A DNA stretch of 64,000 nucleotides from Cocos nucifera (lineage: Eukaryota; Streptophyta; Magnoliopsida; Arecales; Arecaceae). The first letter of the stretch is position 1; every line of letters begins with the position of its first letter. This document shows, in pieces, positions 35,280 through 47,794 of this stretch. The DNA is taken from NCBI GenBank assembly GCA_006176705.1, contig QRFJ01000386.1, positions 62,001-126,000 of the forward strand, read 5' to 3'. The notes beneath the pieces were generated by a model. The model saw only the letters and a program-made list of their open reading frames with translations, was not told the origin of the DNA and searched no databases. The translations under genes and the position numbers were made by a program.

Positions 35280-35935
35280 TGGGCTTCTTTCCTTTAATTA
35301 TTGTCATTAACATTATTGAGCTAATTGTTGATCTTCTTGTATTTTACCAACTTCATTCTTTGTCAAAAAATGGATGAAGAGATGATAAGTTGAAACAATA
35401 ACTCAAAGAGCATTTAAAAGTTACCCCAATATCATATTGTAGGCTAATGGTACTCGAACTATGAGGAAGTTAAGCAGTACAGTAGCTTGCTGAGGTTGTT
35501 GCTTGCAATGACTGGGAGGACTATAATTTCTTCCTCTACCTTCATCGAATCGCTCGAGAATCCGACTAAAGGAGTATTGATTTATTTTAGTTGATCGATA
35601 GTTAATTGCATTTGAAAGAAAGCATCATAAAATAACACATTGAAAAAACTTTCATTATCAATTAAAGCTCTTTTTATGTCATAATTCACTATTGTCATAG
35701 AAATGATAATAGCGTTATTATGAAGAGTTTGAACTCAGAGATCTTTGTTAGAAAATGAGATAAGGTTATCTCCCCGCTGATGCTTAGAGGAGCTCTCTGA
35801 ATATTTTGTCCCCCTAGACAACATCCCTCCTGAAATCATGTTAACCACCCCTATCATAGGTTGATTGTTGATTTTTTCCTCACAAAACAGTCGAGGTTGT
35901 TGATTGGCAAGTGTTTAGGCTGGATGATCATGCAG
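35280..35935 (-). pseudogene. Ty3-gypsy protease remnant
   Basis: Upstream of the reverse transcriptase on the same strand. Blocks GDNLISFSNKDL, NNAIIISMTIVNYDIKRALI, NESFFNVLFYDAF and INTPLVGFSSDSMKVEEEII follow the gypsy aspartic protease consensus. The expected active-site DNGSS-like stretch reads DNESF, so it is damaged. Several stops are present. Confidence 0.75.
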
Positions 35936-35972
35936 GTATATGTTCCTGATGGAAGAGATAATATTATTGTTT

Positions 35973-37550
35973 CACCATAACAAAAAAGAATATTTATGAT
36001 GCAAAAAAAGCATCGCAAATACTAAATTTTCATCATAAATAATTATTTACAATAAAAATTTGATCGCTATTAATTAGTAGCTAAAATTATGGTTGCAATG
36101 GATTAAAAAATTTTCATCACTAATAATGCTTTTTTGCAATGAAATATTTTTATCAAAAAAATATTTTTTATTTTTAAAATTATTTATGATGAAAAATTTT
36201 ATCATAAATAAAAGATTTTATGACAAAAATATATTTCCATCATAAATAAAATTATCTACGATGAAAATTTACATTACCAATAATTTAATAAATAAATTTA
36301 ATATTTTTTTAAATAAAATAAATTATTTATGATGAAAATTTTTAGCATAAATAATCATGTTTAAGATGAAACTTTATTTTCATCAAAAATAAAATTATTC
36401 GTAACAAAATTTTATGTCATAAATAATTAAAAAAGAATTAATTTTTTAAAAAATAAAATAAATTATTTATAATGAAAATTTCCATCATAAATAAAAATAT
36501 TAGTGATGAATTTATTTTTATCTCTAATAAGGTTATTTATGATAATTTTTTAATTATAAATAATTTAAAAATATATTTAAATTTTTTTAAAAATAAAATA
36601 AATTACTTGCATTGAAAAATTTATGTCATAAATATTTTGATCATAAAAATATTATTTTTGATGAATATATTCTATCATAAATAATTTAAAAAAAGATTTT
36701 TAAATTTTAAAAAAATAAATTATTTATGATGGAAATCTTTCATCATAAATAAAGTTATTTGCGATGGATATTCCATCATAAATAATTTCATCACTAATTA
36801 AATATAATATTTTTTTAAAATAATAATTTATAAATATATATTTTTTTAATTTATATTTTTAATATTTGATATTTATAAGCTATCAATTAAAGTAAAAAAT
36901 TCATAATAAACCCATAAACAAAATTTACACATCTAAATTTGATCATTTCATTATATTAAAATATAATTATAAAAAATAATTTTAATAATTATAGGAGGTT
37001 CAAAATAAAAAATAAAAAAATAAGTCGCTAGTTGTCAAGTATCAGCATATGAAGAAGAGAAATGGGTGGAGTATGACGAACTAGCATGTTGCTGCCTCAT
37101 CAGTTCCATCTACACCATCCACTCCATAATCTGCATCTAGAATAATTGGTATAAGTCGATGCGTGCAATCAACTTCTCAGCTCGCTATCGATCTTCAGTA
37201 GTCTGTCTTTATATCTTTGCTACCTGGGTATTGTAGGTAGCATGTACATCAGCCCTGGATGAGCGTGAGGATGGAAGAGCTTTGATCTCATGCCCTAGCC
37301 CTCTAATATAATAGAATCTCGTACTAAGCATCTAATCAAAGTCTTGTCATCTATGGGTATGGTCGAGCCCTCAGGAATAGATTGGGATATAATCTTTATC
37401 ATACAATTCTAAAAATTAAAGTTATAGCTATTTTAAGTTTGTACTAAAAATCAAAATGCTAATAAAAATTTATTACGGGATGATGGTAGTGCCCTCATCG
37501 GTTGAGGTATCTCGAGGTAGCACTCCCCTTCGATCTCGATGAGGATATAT
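35973..37550 (-). mobile_element. Truncated CACTA-like element of a second family
   Basis: The left end CACCATAACAAAAAAGAATA is CACTA-like. It is followed to about 36,800 by dense repeats of TTTATGATGAAAATTT and its complement ATTTTCATCATAAATA. Bases 37,040-37,530 on the - strand give TNP1-like scraps (STIPIDDKTLIRCLVRDSII). No right terminus was found; it runs into gag sequence. It separates gag B from the protease. Confidence 0.6.
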
Positions 37551-37559
37551 GCATGGGGA

Positions 37560-38272
37560 GTAGAGAGAAGGGTGTAAGAAACATACCTTTAATCGAGGGT
37601 TTTTGGCCGCTTTGTTGTCATGGTGGAGGCTTCTTATCAGTTCGGACCCTTCTGGATTCCTCTAAAGCTCCATTCTTTTTTGACTTCCTTTTAGCATCGG
37701 CTTGACACCGAGTAGTGGCACCTTCCTTAGTGCATATATATTTCTGCATGTGCTCAATGAGTTTAGAGCAGGATTTGAAAAACTTCTTGTCTAGGGAGTA
37801 AGTAAAATTGAAATTTTGAAGTCCTCACTTCATGGCTAACATGGCCATCGATTCATTGAGGCCATGAATTTCTAATGTGGTGGGTTTAAAGCATGCCATG
37901 TAGTCCCTTAAAGATTCCCTTTCCCCCTGATAGATGGAGAGGCTATCGGAGTTTCATAGTATTCTTCTACTAGTACCAAAATTGCCATGAACAATTATTC
38001 GAACTACTCGAAGGAATGAATGCTTTTCGACTGAAATCTAGAATATCAGACATGAGCTATCTTTTAGAGAGTTGTCAGAAAAGCCAAACTAAGGAGGGCA
38101 TCTGAAGCCCTCTGAATTAGTTTGAGAACTTTATAGCTCTCCAAATGGTCAAGTGGATCGATGGAGCCATCATAAGACTACTCCAACTGCAACATCTTGA
38201 AGTGAGTCAAGATTGGCTCATCCAAAATTTTTTGATAGAAAGGAGGACGGGTATTGAACCTGAGACCATTGG
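37560..38272 (-). pseudogene. Ty3-gypsy gag remnant B, C-terminal part
   Basis: Parallel to remnant A with the same landmarks on the - strand (DEPILTHFKM, YDGSIDPL, KFFKSCSKLIE-like end). It is cut at 38,272 by CACTA copy 2; the N-terminal part resumes at 43,978. Confidence 0.78.
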
Positions 38273-38284
38273 CACTGCTATAAT

Positions 38285-38945
38285 AAAGGGCTACAGCAGC
38301 AGTTTCAAACTACTACCATAGTCCAAAAAATCACAGCCATAATCTATAATAGTAGTTATGTAACTGCTACCATTATCACCATCATCGTAGGTCTATGACA
38401 GTAATTTTTACAGCAGTTATAGTTATCGCTGCCATAGAGCACTTATGGCAGTGGTTGCATATATAACTGCTGCCATAGATACTCAATAGCAGCGGTTACA
38501 CAACTACTGCCATAGTGGTCTATGGCGGTGGTTAAATAATCACTTCCATAGGCTGTCAATTGTAGTGGTTATTCAACTATTACCATAGGATTCTATGGTA
38601 TACAATCGCTGCAATAGAATCCTATGGCAGTGGTTGAATAACAACTACAATTGATAGCCTATGGCAGCGGTTGTATAACCACTGCCATAGAATTCTTTAG
38701 TAGTGGTTGAATAACCGCTGCCATAGGCTATCAATTATAGCTATTATTCAATCACTGCTATAGAATTTTATGGCAACGGTTATATAATCGCTGCCATAGA
38801 ATCCTATGGCAGCGGTTGTATAACTGCTGCCATAGCCTTTATAGCAGTGATTTAGCAACCGCTGCCATAGATTTATGGCTATGATTGGGATATGACCTAT
38901 GGTAGTGGTTCGCACGCCTATGATAGCAATCTTCAATTACTGTCG
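38285..38945. repeat. Left subterminal repeat array of CACTA copy 2
   Basis: Longer than in copy 1: roughly twenty units of CTATGGCAGCGGTTG and its complement alternate, many as near-perfect hairpins. Confidence 0.88.
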
Positions 38946-39117
38946 TAGATTTTAAATATTAAATAAATAAATATATATATATATTTAATTTTTTAATCTA
39001 ATAAATGTAGTTCAATATATAATAAAAGAATATATCTAAAATAATGCAAGAATAATCTAAAATATTCAAATTTTATTACTGAATAAATTTTATTATAATA
39101 TTTTTTTAAAAAATATA

Positions 39118-40903
39118 TTAAAAATCTACATCTAAATCTAAATCATCATCATCGGGAGGAGATGGAGTACGAGCTGGAGGAGCTGGAGCTGGTGTTGGAG
39201 TTGGAGCTGGAGGGACTAGAGCTGAAATGCTAGCCAACATATCCTCAAGGCCTGTAAAGTCAGCTCCAAAATATGTAGAGAGCCTTGTCACCATAGCAGT
39301 CACGATGCTCTGTAGCTGAGATGTGCGCTCCTTAGCCCGAGTAGTCCACTGCATGGCTTAAACAGCCCGCTCCATAGCCTTAGCTGCCTGCACCAACACC
39401 TCCTCAAGTTGCTCCTAACTAATGATTCTGAAAGCATGTAAAAAGATGCTCACCTCTGACCAGTAGCTCATTGACATATGTCCAAGCTTGCATCAGATCC
39501 TCCTAAAGTACTTAGGCCCCAGACCTAAGATAAATGGTCATGAGGGCCAGAGGTATCTAGGACCTCGCTCACGAGTGCATCTAACTACTCCTATCATTAT
39601 AAATTTAAATAAAATATAATAAGAAAAGCTATAATACTAATAATATTAATCTATTTATTACTTGCAAAAATTTTTTTGATTGCAGCATTCATCAATCTAT
39701 CCTTCTTATCCGTATAATTGGATTGAAAGATGATGCTACGGATGGACATCACCTCCTCTCTTGTCAACTATAATAATAGATTAGCTTATTAAAAATATAT
39801 AAAAATAATTAATTTAATTTATAAACTAAGATTTAGAATTTATTATCTCTCTATGCACACGATTGACCATAAACTCATAATCGAGAGTATGCATGTACTC
39901 CAGAGCCAGTTCTCTCAATTTTGATGGAAGATAGTCTAAAAATTATTTAAATTATAAGTATTTAAATAATAAATATATTTAAAAAATATTTAAATATTAT
40001 TTTAAGTATATTAAAAAATTTAAAAGTTAAAAATTAAATCTGAAACTCTTGGCTCCTTCAATGTCTAACCATCCTCTTCCACTGATTTGAAGGACAGTCC
40101 TAAATCCAAGAAATAAACTCCTCTGAAGTATCCCCTCGGTGCTCGAGCCACCCTTTATGGAGCCTGACCTTAGATACAACTTCTTAATCTTCTTCAGTCG
40201 GGCATCTTTAGCCTTTTCGTGATATGAGAAGTTGTATCTCCTCTACATAAAGTTATCAGAAGTTGATTACGAAATTATTCTAATCAAATATAGTATAAAC
40301 ATATCAAATACATAAATATAATTAAGATATATTTATCCATATCTCCTTCCATATCCTATTCTTAACACCAATGTCCATCAATCGTCAGTCTATGGACAGT
40401 ACTGGAATGATGTCGGACCATCTTACAAGCACTCTAAAAAAAATGCATTTCTTATGCGGCCTCTCCAATTGGCCTTTCCTCTCGATCATACTCCATCATG
40501 ATCTGATGCTAGTGATTTCATACATGCGGTATGCATGTGGGATCGCGAAATATCCTACTGGATGATGCACCTATAATAAAAAATATATTATATAAATATA
40601 TAGGAGTGTACAATGACTATATAAAAAATAAATAAATAAATAATTAATATAATAAAAATATACTCTCAGTAGCTATGGGATCGTACGATGTGGATGCCAG
40701 TAGAGCTCATTAGTGGATAGAGCATGTGCTAGAGATATGACTGACAGTGGAGGCTCAAATGCTGGTGGAGTAGATATCGGTGGTGCTTGGGCAACAGATG
40801 CGAAGTTGGATGGAGTATGTGCTAGTAGTGGCTCAGATGTTGAGCTCTACGTAGCCCATTGAGGGATGAAAATAAAAGTTAGATGATATTTCGATGCCAT
40901 CAT
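39118..40903 (-). pseudogene. TNP1-like (Ptta/En/Spm) gene, broken, CACTA copy 2
   Basis: Same layout as in copy 1: Met codon at 40,903 (MMASKYHLTF), Pro/Ser-rich N-terminus, the HREW-type block near 40,060-40,200, the H(T)LDYE-type block near 39,850-39,930, and an Ala/Pro-rich C-terminus ending in a short Asp run and stop near 39,118. More decayed than copy 1. Confidence 0.75.
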
Positions 40904-41009
40904 GATCTGCAATGTTAATGAATATTAACTAATATAACATGTTGAACAATAATTAATATTAGTAGAGCATCAATAAATAAATTCTAATATTTATACCAAA
41001 ATATTGAAC

Positions 41010-41142
41010 TCATCGCTTAGTTGCATCTACAATATGGACATCACTATCGCTCCTGATAAATGTATCCGAGACCTCGAGTGTGGATGGTTGTCCACTAAAT
41101 AGTCACGGGCCATCCAAGATCATCTTGCCATTCGGAATTGTT
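41010..41142 (-). pseudogene. TNP2 transposase C-terminal tail, CACTA copy 2
   Basis: The - strand reads LEVSDTFIRSDSDVHIVDAT then KR and a stop. This is homologous to the longer tail in copy 3 (54289-54622). Confidence 0.6.
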
Positions 41143-42570
41143 AAAATATTTACAGTAGAAGAGAAAAGAAAAAAAACTTATATTACTAAAATCATACTAA
41201 GAACTAATCATTTTCCACTCGAAATCATCAAAGCCTCTTTATAAAAAGAAAAAAAATTATTGCATACTACTAAAATAAATTTACTCTTGAGTTTTGATAG
41301 ATGAAAGAAATTCATGAGATTTTTTAGAATTTGCATTTATACCAGTTTTGAAAAGAAAACTCCTAAATCAAAATTACATAGAATATAATTATATTGCATA
41401 CATCTAGTGAAGAAAATTGATTATATATATATGGCGGCATAGGACTATGAGGTACAAGCACAAGCCCATGGATGGGCCATAGTAGTGCAGCAGTCTCATT
41501 GCTAAACTAATATTATTGTTCTAATACTCCATCACATATTAAATATACAGTGCATTTGTTAGATAATAAACAAGCTATGCACTAACCATATCAGCATATC
41601 AAATAATGCCAATACTTGCCATGGATTAAGTATGTATCCTATTGTACCGGTTGTGCTAGTAAGCAATTAAATCTATGAGTGCTATAATATTTATAATATT
41701 ATAATAATATTATCCATATTATTATAATATTATTATAATAAATATTATAATGATATTTATTATAATATTTATAATTATATTTATAATAATTATTATAAAT
41801 ATAATAATAAATATTATTATAAATATTATAATTGATTATTAATATTATTATAAAATTAAATAAAAAAATTATACCTACAAGCGGTAGTGCTAGAGGGAGG
41901 GCCAGCAGCAGCAAGATGGGGTGGACCGCGGTGGTGCTAGAAGGAAGGGGTAGACCAAAGGAGGTTAGGACCGAGGGGCGGGCCCATGGTGGTGCTAGAG
42001 GGAAGGGGGCGACGGAGAGTGGGGCCGAGAGAGGTCCAACCCGACGGAGATGGGGTCAGGGCCGAGGGAGGTGAGGTCGGGGCCAAGGAAGCCTAGGTTA
42101 AGGGGGATGGAGCTAGCAGCGGGGCAGATGGAGGGGGCGGCGACGTGCGGGCTGGCGCGAGGTGGGTAGCTAGGGCATAGGTAGTCAAGGTGAGAAGAGA
42201 GAAAGAGAGAGAGAGGGAGGGGGCGACGCTAGATGGAGGTGGCCAATGATGAGGTAGGCCGGCAAAGGGATGGGTCGACGATGGAGAAGGTAACTAGGGC
42301 TCGGATAGAGAGGAGAGAGAGAATGGAGGTCGAAAAGATGAAAATCTTAGCATGCATATTTGAAAATTTATGTCAGACCTATTGCAGCAGTTTTTGAAAC
42401 CACTACCATAGATCTATTGCAGTGGTTATATAATAACCACTGCCATTTGATTTATAGGAGCGGTTATCAACTACGACAATAGATAGATAACGTACCACTG
42501 CAATAAATCCTATAGTAGCAATTTTTTCCAACTGCTGCTATAGATGTAATATATATTTTTTCTGTATTTT

Positions 42571-43529
42571 TTTGAATATGATATAATTTTAAAATTTAAA
42601 GTCCATCTTTATCATTCATTATCTAAATAATTATCATTAGAGTGTCATCACAAAAGAATGCCTTGATCCGATAGCTCCAGCTATGTCGATCGATAACATT
42701 TGATTTTAATGGCTATAAAAGATCGCATAATGATATGATAGATAAAGATCATCGATTGATTCAAAAATTTACAATGATGATCTCGATGATTTTTGTAGCA
42801 TACTATCAAAATTTTACTTTAATTAGATATCATTATCATAGTCAATCTAATACTGAATGATTTCGATCGTTAAATAAAAAATGAGTGATTAAAAGGCCGA
42901 ACAATATTTGATTAATAGATGATTTTTTAGATAATTAATATTTACTATTACTTTAATTATTTGTATGATTGTAATCATAAAATTCAAACCATATCTATAT
43001 GAACTATCCACGTTAAATATATCTTATAAAAGCACAAGCATAATTATATAAGGCCTTTAAGAATGAGTATCAAGAGATATATAGTTTTGGATCATTCATA
43101 TATATGCAGCTTGAATTTTACGATCACCACCATACAAACAATCAAAGTAATACCAAAGATTATTTATCTAAAAAATTACCTCATAATCGGACACTATTTG
43201 GCCTTTTGATCATCATTTTTTATTTAATGTCCAAAATTATCTTATACTAGATTGACCATGATAATGATGTCTGATTAAAGTAAAATTTTGATAGTATGCT
43301 ACAAACATCACTAAGATTATCATTGCAAGTTTTTGGATTAATTGATGGTCTTTATCTATCTGATCATCATGCTATCGTTCGTGATCGTTGAAATTAAATT
43401 TTATCGATTGACATAGTTAGGACTATCGGATCAAGACGGTCTTTTAAGATGATGCTCTAATGATAATTATTTAGATAATGAATCATAAAGATGGACTTTA
43501 AATTTTAAAATTATACCATATTCAAGAAA
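42571..43529. repeat. Large imperfect palindrome in CACTA copy 2
   Basis: Same module as in copy 1. The left arm begins near ATATAATTTTAAAATTTAAA and the right arm ends with its complement. TCATTATCTAAATAATTATC and its partner are present. The loop is fuller than in copy 1. Confidence 0.85.
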
Positions 43530-43539
43530 AAATATGAAA

Positions 43540-43977
43540 TTTTTTTTTATACATCTATAGTAGCGATTACATAAAATCGCTACCATAAGTTTGATCAATG
43601 ATAGCGATTACATAAAATCATTGCTATATGTCAAGCTATAGTAGTGATTACCGGAACCACTGTAATAGGTCCAATTTATCGCTGTAGTTTCACCAACCGC
43701 TGTTATAGATTTGATTTATGGCAGCGGTTAACTCTAACCATTGTATAATGTTGACCTATGGCAGCAGTTACACGTAATGGCTACCATAAATTGGACCTAT
43801 TACAGCGGTTCTACGTAACTGCTGCCATAGGTTGACATATGGCAGCGATTGTGTAATCACTGCTATAGATTAAATCTATGGCAGCGGTTATATAGAACCG
43901 CTGTCTTAGATCCTATTGTAGTAATTTTCAAACCGTTGCAATAGTAAGCACTACCGTAATCCCATTCTATAGTAGTG
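43540..43977. repeat. Right subterminal repeat array of CACTA copy 2
   Basis: Alternating TATGGCAGCGGTTA and AACCGCTGCTATAG-like units run to the right terminus. Confidence 0.85.
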
Positions 43978-44540
43978 GATGAGCCTTGGTTGTCCTCTTA
44001 TAGCAGTGAGTCAACGATCCATTTCTTGAAGTTTTTGATCATAGTCATCCAGTCATTGTCGAGACTCATCATACTGTCGGGAATACCCCAAAGTGGATTT
44101 TTCCCCTGATGAGCTTGAAGGGGAGCGAGGCCTTTTCTTCTTTCTTGAAGTTCATCGGGAAGGAGACTGTTGCTTTTCGAGATTGGCACAATGAGAGTGC
44201 CAAGTAGGCTGAGGATCGGCATGGTGTGAGTGTTGAGTAAGTTGGCATTATGGTTAAGGAGGTTGCTAAGGAGCTCGATGACTATGCCTAGAGGTGCAGC
44301 ATATTGCACCGGTTCCTACGACAGTTGCTACTGCTGTCGCTATTTTGCAATCTGCTGGAGGCTGTGAATAACTTCTGTCAGGATTTTGGCTCATTGAATT
44401 AATATGGTGAATTGCTGTTGATCCGCAACAACTACTAGACGCGAAGCACCAGGTTCTGCATGCCGGTGAGGGTGCTCTTCATGATGGGAAGAGCGTTTGG
44501 CAGTACTAGTGGATGTGTTCTAAGCTCTTGTTACAACCAT
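43978..44540 (-). pseudogene. Ty3-gypsy gag remnant B, N-terminal part
   Basis: Starts at the Met codon at 44,540 and reads like remnant A (STSTGKRSSHHEEHPH-type head, then LLSNLLNHNANLLNTHTMPI, LPDELQERRK and LQAHQGKNPLWGI). It runs into CACTA copy 2 at 43,977. Confidence 0.8.
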
Positions 44541-44571
44541 GGTTCTTCCTTTCGAGGGATAAGCTTGACTC

Positions 44572-44590
44572 ATTATCTGGTGCACCAATT
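44572..44590 (-). other. Primer binding site region of gypsy element B
   Basis: The - strand reads ATTGGTGCACCAGATAATG directly after the LTR end, the expected tRNA-complement position between LTR and gag. Confidence 0.55.
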
Positions 44591-45131
44591 TATTGCCGTG
44601 AAACTCCGGTCAGATGCTTGGTATAGTGCTGGGTAAGTGTATCTTGGTCTCAAGTGAAAGATGAACCTATAAAAGAAATCCGCTTGTTAGAATTTATCCA
44701 GTGAGGGATCCTCTCCAATGTCTAAGTCAGCCTAAGTTAAGAGAACCGTAGAAGAAATCACAAGAGTGAGTGCTCTAAATATGCAAAGAAAAAACTTACC
44801 CCCGGTCCCCTTCTTATCTTTCTTTTTTATAAAGGTGGAGTTTGTCATTGCCTTGTAACCTCTATACGTGAGAATATCAAAATGTGGGTGTTACTGAGTC
44901 CATCATGGGTATTAGTGGAGTAGTTACTTTGGCCCACGATTTTTTAGTTATGAGCAGTTAATGTCCTTATCATAACCATTCTGATCCTCAACTATTTAGA
45001 TCGTGGATCATCAGGATTTTATAGATATTCGGCTTTCATAGATATTCGGTCAATATCCAGAGTAAGATATCCCGAGTGATTATTCCAATAATAACCACCT
45101 AACAAAAGACCCCATAAAGTTATCGATCGCA
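44591..45131 (-). mobile_element. LTR copy 3 (5' LTR of gypsy element B)
   Basis: Homologous to LTR copy 1 across nearly its whole length. On the - strand it begins TGCGATCGATAACTTTATGG and ends CGGCAATA next to the primer site. Its position upstream of gag B makes it the 5' LTR. Confidence 0.75.
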
Positions 45132-46590
45132 TGAATATATCAATGGCTTAGCTTAATATCCAATTAGCTATCACGGGCGACAACAATATCAGCACCAAAA
45201 GTAGGAGAAATGGATAAAGTCGGGGAAAAGACGTGGTTGTGATTGAACTCCAGGCGACGCGCACACGCACCCGTCTTTCCTACCTTATCCCCCTCCCACG
45301 CATTGCCAGGGTTTTTCATTTGACTGGCATCTGCGTTGGGGGCGTGTGTCCTCCACGTCCGCCTATTCCTATAAAGATACTCTTCAGATGTTCATTCTCT
45401 GGGATAACGTTTGGAGTCGGATATCAACATCTCGACAGTTTGGTCAAGTGATAAGCATCCATAATTATTTATAAACTTTTTTATACTTCTTCATCTATAA
45501 TATTAAGCAGCTGCTCCTCTTTCTACCAAAAATAAAATCAAAGTGATAGGGGAGAGAAAATTACTTTATCCTCTTAAAATTGAGAAAAAAATCAAAAAAT
45601 AAAAAAAAAAATCGAGCATTTCATGTCATGAAATGTCATATATAAATTTTCAGTTCTCATATAACACTTTTAATACAAAAAACTGTCCAATTAGAAAAAC
45701 TCCCTTATTTGTATTTGAGAGATATGAAACCTTCCAACTCTTAGCTAGCCTCGACGGAGTTCATATGGATGGTATAATCTACTTGGAAGGCTTTGCAGAT
45801 GAAGTAGCTGCTTGAGATAGACAGGGCTGTTACCAACGTAGTGATCAGAGATATCTTTCCTGTGATAGATACACTTCCAAAGAAGCATCGCCTGCCGTAC
45901 TTGAGTTGCCGGATCAGCTTCAGAAGTAACTAGATGTGGGTCGGGGAGGATAAGATCTTAATCAGAATTTAATATAAGGCAGCGAGCTAGATGGAGTTTA
46001 TACAGGACTCTCACTAGCTTTCTAGGTTATTTACGGAGCACTAGAGGGGCTGTGAGGGAGAAACCCATCTATGCCAAGACCTTGGAGCTAGCCAAATTCA
46101 AGGTTGCAAGAAAGGTACAGTCTCAAACGCTACTTCAATCTGATTAAGTGTCATGGCGAGCAAAGGCAGCACAATTTTGCGGCCAAAGCAAAGCTGGTAC
46201 CTGAAGAAGAAATCTTGATGAGCGCTTGTGTATCTCTTACTGCAAGAAACAACAAGAAAGGAGATAAATCCAAGGCAAAAACGAAGAGAAGGCAGCCTAT
46301 CTAGGCCTAGGCGTTCTATGCTCTCATTTATTTTATTTTTTTATTTCCATGCAATACCTTCCTCTCCTAATGCTGAACACCCATATGTATCTCTTTTTTA
46401 TTTATTATCTAATATAATATACTCGTGACTAATGTAGCTGATGCACATTAGTCTCCTCACTCAAAAGAAGAAGAAGAAGAAGTAACATGCTCAATTTTTG
46501 TCCTATATGATTTTCGATCCCGTCTGATGGTATCTTTAAGCTTTCTGTTAACTTTATCAGTCTCATTCTATCCATCTCAAGTAATAATTA
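45132..46590. other. Unassigned intergenic stretch
   Basis: Short open frames (for example 46,104-46,304 with KKGDKSKAKTKRRQ) have no recognised domain. Parts may be the 5' region of the LINE that follows. No repeat structure is evident. Confidence 0.5.
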
Positions 46591-46599
46591 AAAATCAGT

Positions 46600-47715
46600 T
46601 AGCTTCTATTGAACAATATCATCAAAATCCTAACTAAAGGGCTGGCTAATAGAATGAAAAAGATGGCGTGGGAACTGGTGGACCAATCAGCTTCCTTTAG
46701 CTGGTACTTCTAACTATTTTGGATGCTCAAGGGTTCCATTCGCTAGTGCAAGAAAGCTAAGGAGAAAGCTCTGGTGTGCAACCTAGATTCCCAGGAAGTC
46801 TATGATATGGTTGGACGGGAATTTTCTTATAGACTAGCTAAAGCATAGAGAGTTTCGAGATGGATTGGCTGGGTTGATTCATGTTATTGATCTACTAGAA
46901 CTATAATTATTATTAATGGAGTCCCTTGGAGTCAAGAGGGACTCGGATAGGGAGATCCCGTCCCCTTACATTTATGTTCTGCGGTTGATGTACCTGGTAA
47001 GATCTTACACTTGGCTCTAAAGGAGGGCTCAATTAGAAGGGCTTTTATTTCTGAATGAGGTATGAAGGTCTGCTGATTCAGTTTGCAAATGATGCTCTAC
47101 TTCTTTGTAGGAATGATGTGAATAATATTAAGGCTATCAAGGTGCTACTAGGGTTTGAGTTGATGTCAGGGCTGAGAATTAACCTAACCAAGAACTCATT
47201 ATCATAATTTAGGTCTAACTAGGAGGTTGTTGTAATAACTCAGAATCTCGTCTAAAAAGGTTAGTCACAAGGTACCATTCGGATTTCTTAGTCCTATATG
47301 AGCATCCAAGATCTCTCCTACGAATAAATTAATGATGTAGAACTAAATATATGCCTGTAGATATTCTTGCATACTCTCTCTATTTAAGTCCAGATATTCT
47401 TGTTAGGTTAAGGGTTTAAATCTATTCAAATCCAATCATAAATACCGCGATCAACTCATGATCAACTGAATAAACCTACTTTGCAACGTCCTCTAGTCTA
47501 GAAGGTCATTAGTCGGATTTGCTCTGATACTATTTGAATCAATATAGAATCTAATCTAAAAAGGTTAATTAGAAGATAATTGGATTCCTTAGCCCTATTT
47601 AAGTATTCACGATCTCTCCAGCGAATAAGCAATTTGGAACTAAACATTTGCCTATATAGGTCCTCACAGTGGTCAAGGAGTAATTAGAGATTCTAGGTTG
47701 TCAAAAGAGTTTTCT
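46600..47715 (+). pseudogene. LINE (L1-type) reverse transcriptase remnant
   Basis: + strand blocks LTKGLANRMKKMAWELVDQS, VYDMVGREFSYRLAKA, a GDP(V)PL segment and LLIQFANDALLLCRNDVNNI, KAIKVLLGFELMSGLRINLT follow the non-LTR reverse transcriptase order. The catalytic FADD is changed to FAND and there are stops. The frame is split by the TRIM at 47231-47668 and resumes with VKE.LEILGCQ. A T-rich run follows at 47,711. Confidence 0.82.
47231..47668 (-). mobile_element. TRIM retrotransposon (complete, 438 bp)
   Basis: Two related terminal repeats of about 134-141 bp (47231-47371 and 47535-47668) share TCTAAAAAGGTTA, GATCTCTCC and GAACTAAA blocks. On the - strand each starts TG and ends CA. Next to the right repeat is a primer site (47521-47532, TAGTATCAGAGC on the - strand, initiator-Met tRNA type). 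Next to the left repeat is a purine tract (47372-47386). Flanks GTTGT and GTGGT match at 4 of 5 bases. Non-coding, as TRIMs are. Confidence 0.85.
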
Positions 47716-47794
47716 TTTTTTTTTTTTTCTTTTTTTGATGAAAGTCAAAAGAGCTATCCAACAAGTATTTGGGCTTCACTACTACGGAACAGGA

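Larger units (their letters stand above)
38273..43977 (-). mobile_element. CACTA (En/Spm) element, copy 2
   Basis: The left end is CACTGCTATAATAAAGGGC and the right end in reverse complement is CACTACTATAGAATGGGATT. It interrupts gag: the bases on either side rejoin to the sequence found uninterrupted in gag A (CTACTGGATGAGCC). It contains dense subterminal repeats, a TNP1-like pseudogene (39118-40903), a TNP2 tail (41010-41142), a G-rich tract (41,880-42,330) and a palindrome (42571-43529). Target duplication is ambiguous: TGG left, GAT right. Confidence 0.88.

Noticed and set aside
38285..38945. A CRISPR-like array
   Set aside because: The units alternate in orientation, have no uniform spacers, and belong to the ends of a plant CACTA element.
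39118..39354. Pro/Ala-rich 78-codon frame as a separate gene
   Set aside because: It is the C-terminal part of the broken TNP1-like gene of CACTA copy 2; the same tail occurs in copies 1 and 3.
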